NCBI GenBank assembly: GCA_900552915.1 | Contig: USBS01000119.1 | Span: 1-5,306 of the forward strand | Length of the DNA stretch: 5,306 nucleotides | Source: an uncultured Sutterella sp. | GTDB taxonomy: Bacteria; Pseudomonadota; Gammaproteobacteria; Burkholderiales; Burkholderiaceae_F | Direction of reading: 5' to 3' | In this document: piece after piece, positions 5,055 to 5,306 of the stretch | Layout of the letters: each line of letters begins with the position of its first letter | Numbering within the stretch: position 1 is the stretch's first letter | The notes under the pieces: model-generated | Database searches by the model: none | Seen by the model: only the letters and a program-made list of their open reading frames with translations | What the model was told of the DNA's origin: nothing | Translations under genes and position numbers: made by a program

Positions 5055-5056
5055 CC

Positions 5057-5063
5057 TTTGGAG
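5057..5063 (+). promoter_or_regulatory. Ribosome binding site of dcuA
   Basis: TTTGGAG ends 5 bases before the ATG at 5069. An out-of-frame ATG at 5064 is too close to GGAG to be used well. This site favours the start at 5069 over the later ATG at 5078. Confidence 0.65.
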
Positions 5064-5068
5064 ATGTC

Positions 5069-5306
5069 ATGGATATCATGCTTATTCTTCAGATAATCGT
5101 GCTTCTGGGCGCGATTTTCATCGGTGTTCGCCTCGGCGGCATCGGTATCGGCTATGCCGGCGGCGCCGGCGTGCTGGTTCTGGGTCTGTGCCTCGGCATG
5201 AAGCCGGGTAACATTCCTTGGGACGTGATCCTGATCATCGCTTCTGTAATTGCTGCTATTTCTGCAATGCAACTTGCAGGCGGTCTTCAGTATCTTGTTT
5301 ACATTG
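5069..5306 (+). CDS. dcuA: Anaerobic C4-dicarboxylate/aspartate antiporter DcuA, 3'-truncated by window edge
   Basis: These are the first 79 codons of a roughly 430-440 residue inner-membrane carrier that exchanges C4-dicarboxylates such as aspartate, fumarate and succinate. Three hydrophobic segments are visible: residues about 4-20, 26-43 and 52-70. The blocks RLGGIGIGYAGG (21-32), VLVLGL (35-40), MKPGNIPWDV (44-53) and IAAISAMQLAGGL (61-73) match E. coli DcuA closely and DcuB much less well (DcuB has ARKGGIALG and QPGKPP at these places). GGAG at 5060-5063 lies 5 bases before ATG 5069. A second in-frame ATG at 5078 gives the more E. coli-like start but sits 14 bases from the GGAG, so 5069 is preferred. 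It lies 145 bp after aspA on the same strand and is probably at least partly co-transcribed with it. The rest of the gene is beyond the window. Confidence 0.93.
   Translation, partial: MDIMLILQIIVLLGAIFIGVRLGGIGIGYAGGAGVLVLGLCLGMKPGNIPWDVILIIASVIAAISAMQLAGGLQYLVYI

Noticed and set aside
5006..5272. An 88-codon frame on the - strand over the start of dcuA
   Set aside because: It is antisense to a clear DcuA N-terminus, has low-complexity polar composition and shows no family motif.

Overview
The window looks like a chromosomal stretch of an anaerobic or microaerophilic Gram-negative bacterium, most likely a betaproteobacterium of the Sutterella/Parasutterella type (Sutterellaceae, Burkholderiales). 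That placement is inference. It rests on moderately high GC coding sequence, Proteobacterial ribosome binding sites, a secreted tetraheme flavocytochrome c used as a terminal reductase, and an aspA-dcuA pair suited to a sugar-poor, aspartate/fumarate-respiring lifestyle. No rRNA or other taxonomic marker is present.

Layout: (1) bases 1-743, + strand, the C-terminal four fifths of a LysR-type regulator whose DNA-binding domain lies off the left edge; (2) bases 744-848, a short convergent gap with a strong GC-rich hairpin terminator; (3) bases 849-2630, - strand, a complete periplasmic tetraheme flavocytochrome c of the Shewanella Fcc3 fumarate reductase type, with a near-consensus FNR box and a well-placed -10 upstream; (4) bases 2631-3522, an unusually long (892 bp) divergent intergenic region with no convincing gene but many inverted repeats, ending in a leader that could fold into a three-way junction; (5) bases 3523-4923, + strand, a complete aspartate ammonia-lyase (aspA); (6) bases 4924-5068, a gap with two stable hairpins and a perfect 12-bp palindrome; (7) bases 5069-5306, + strand, the first 79 codons of dcuA, cut by the right edge.

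The genes fit one pathway. DcuA imports aspartate in exchange for a C4-dicarboxylate, AspA deaminates aspartate to fumarate and ammonia in the cytoplasm, and the flavocytochrome reduces fumarate to succinate in the periplasm with electrons from the quinol pool. Because AspA and the reductase sit on opposite sides of the inner membrane, the circuit needs fumarate to leave the cell, which an aspartate/fumarate exchange by DcuA could provide. The FNR box ties the reductase to oxygen limitation. No wholly new protein system is visible. The least explained part is the intergenic region: an imperfect 33-35 bp inverted repeat pair bounding about 270 bp, and the structured aspA leader.
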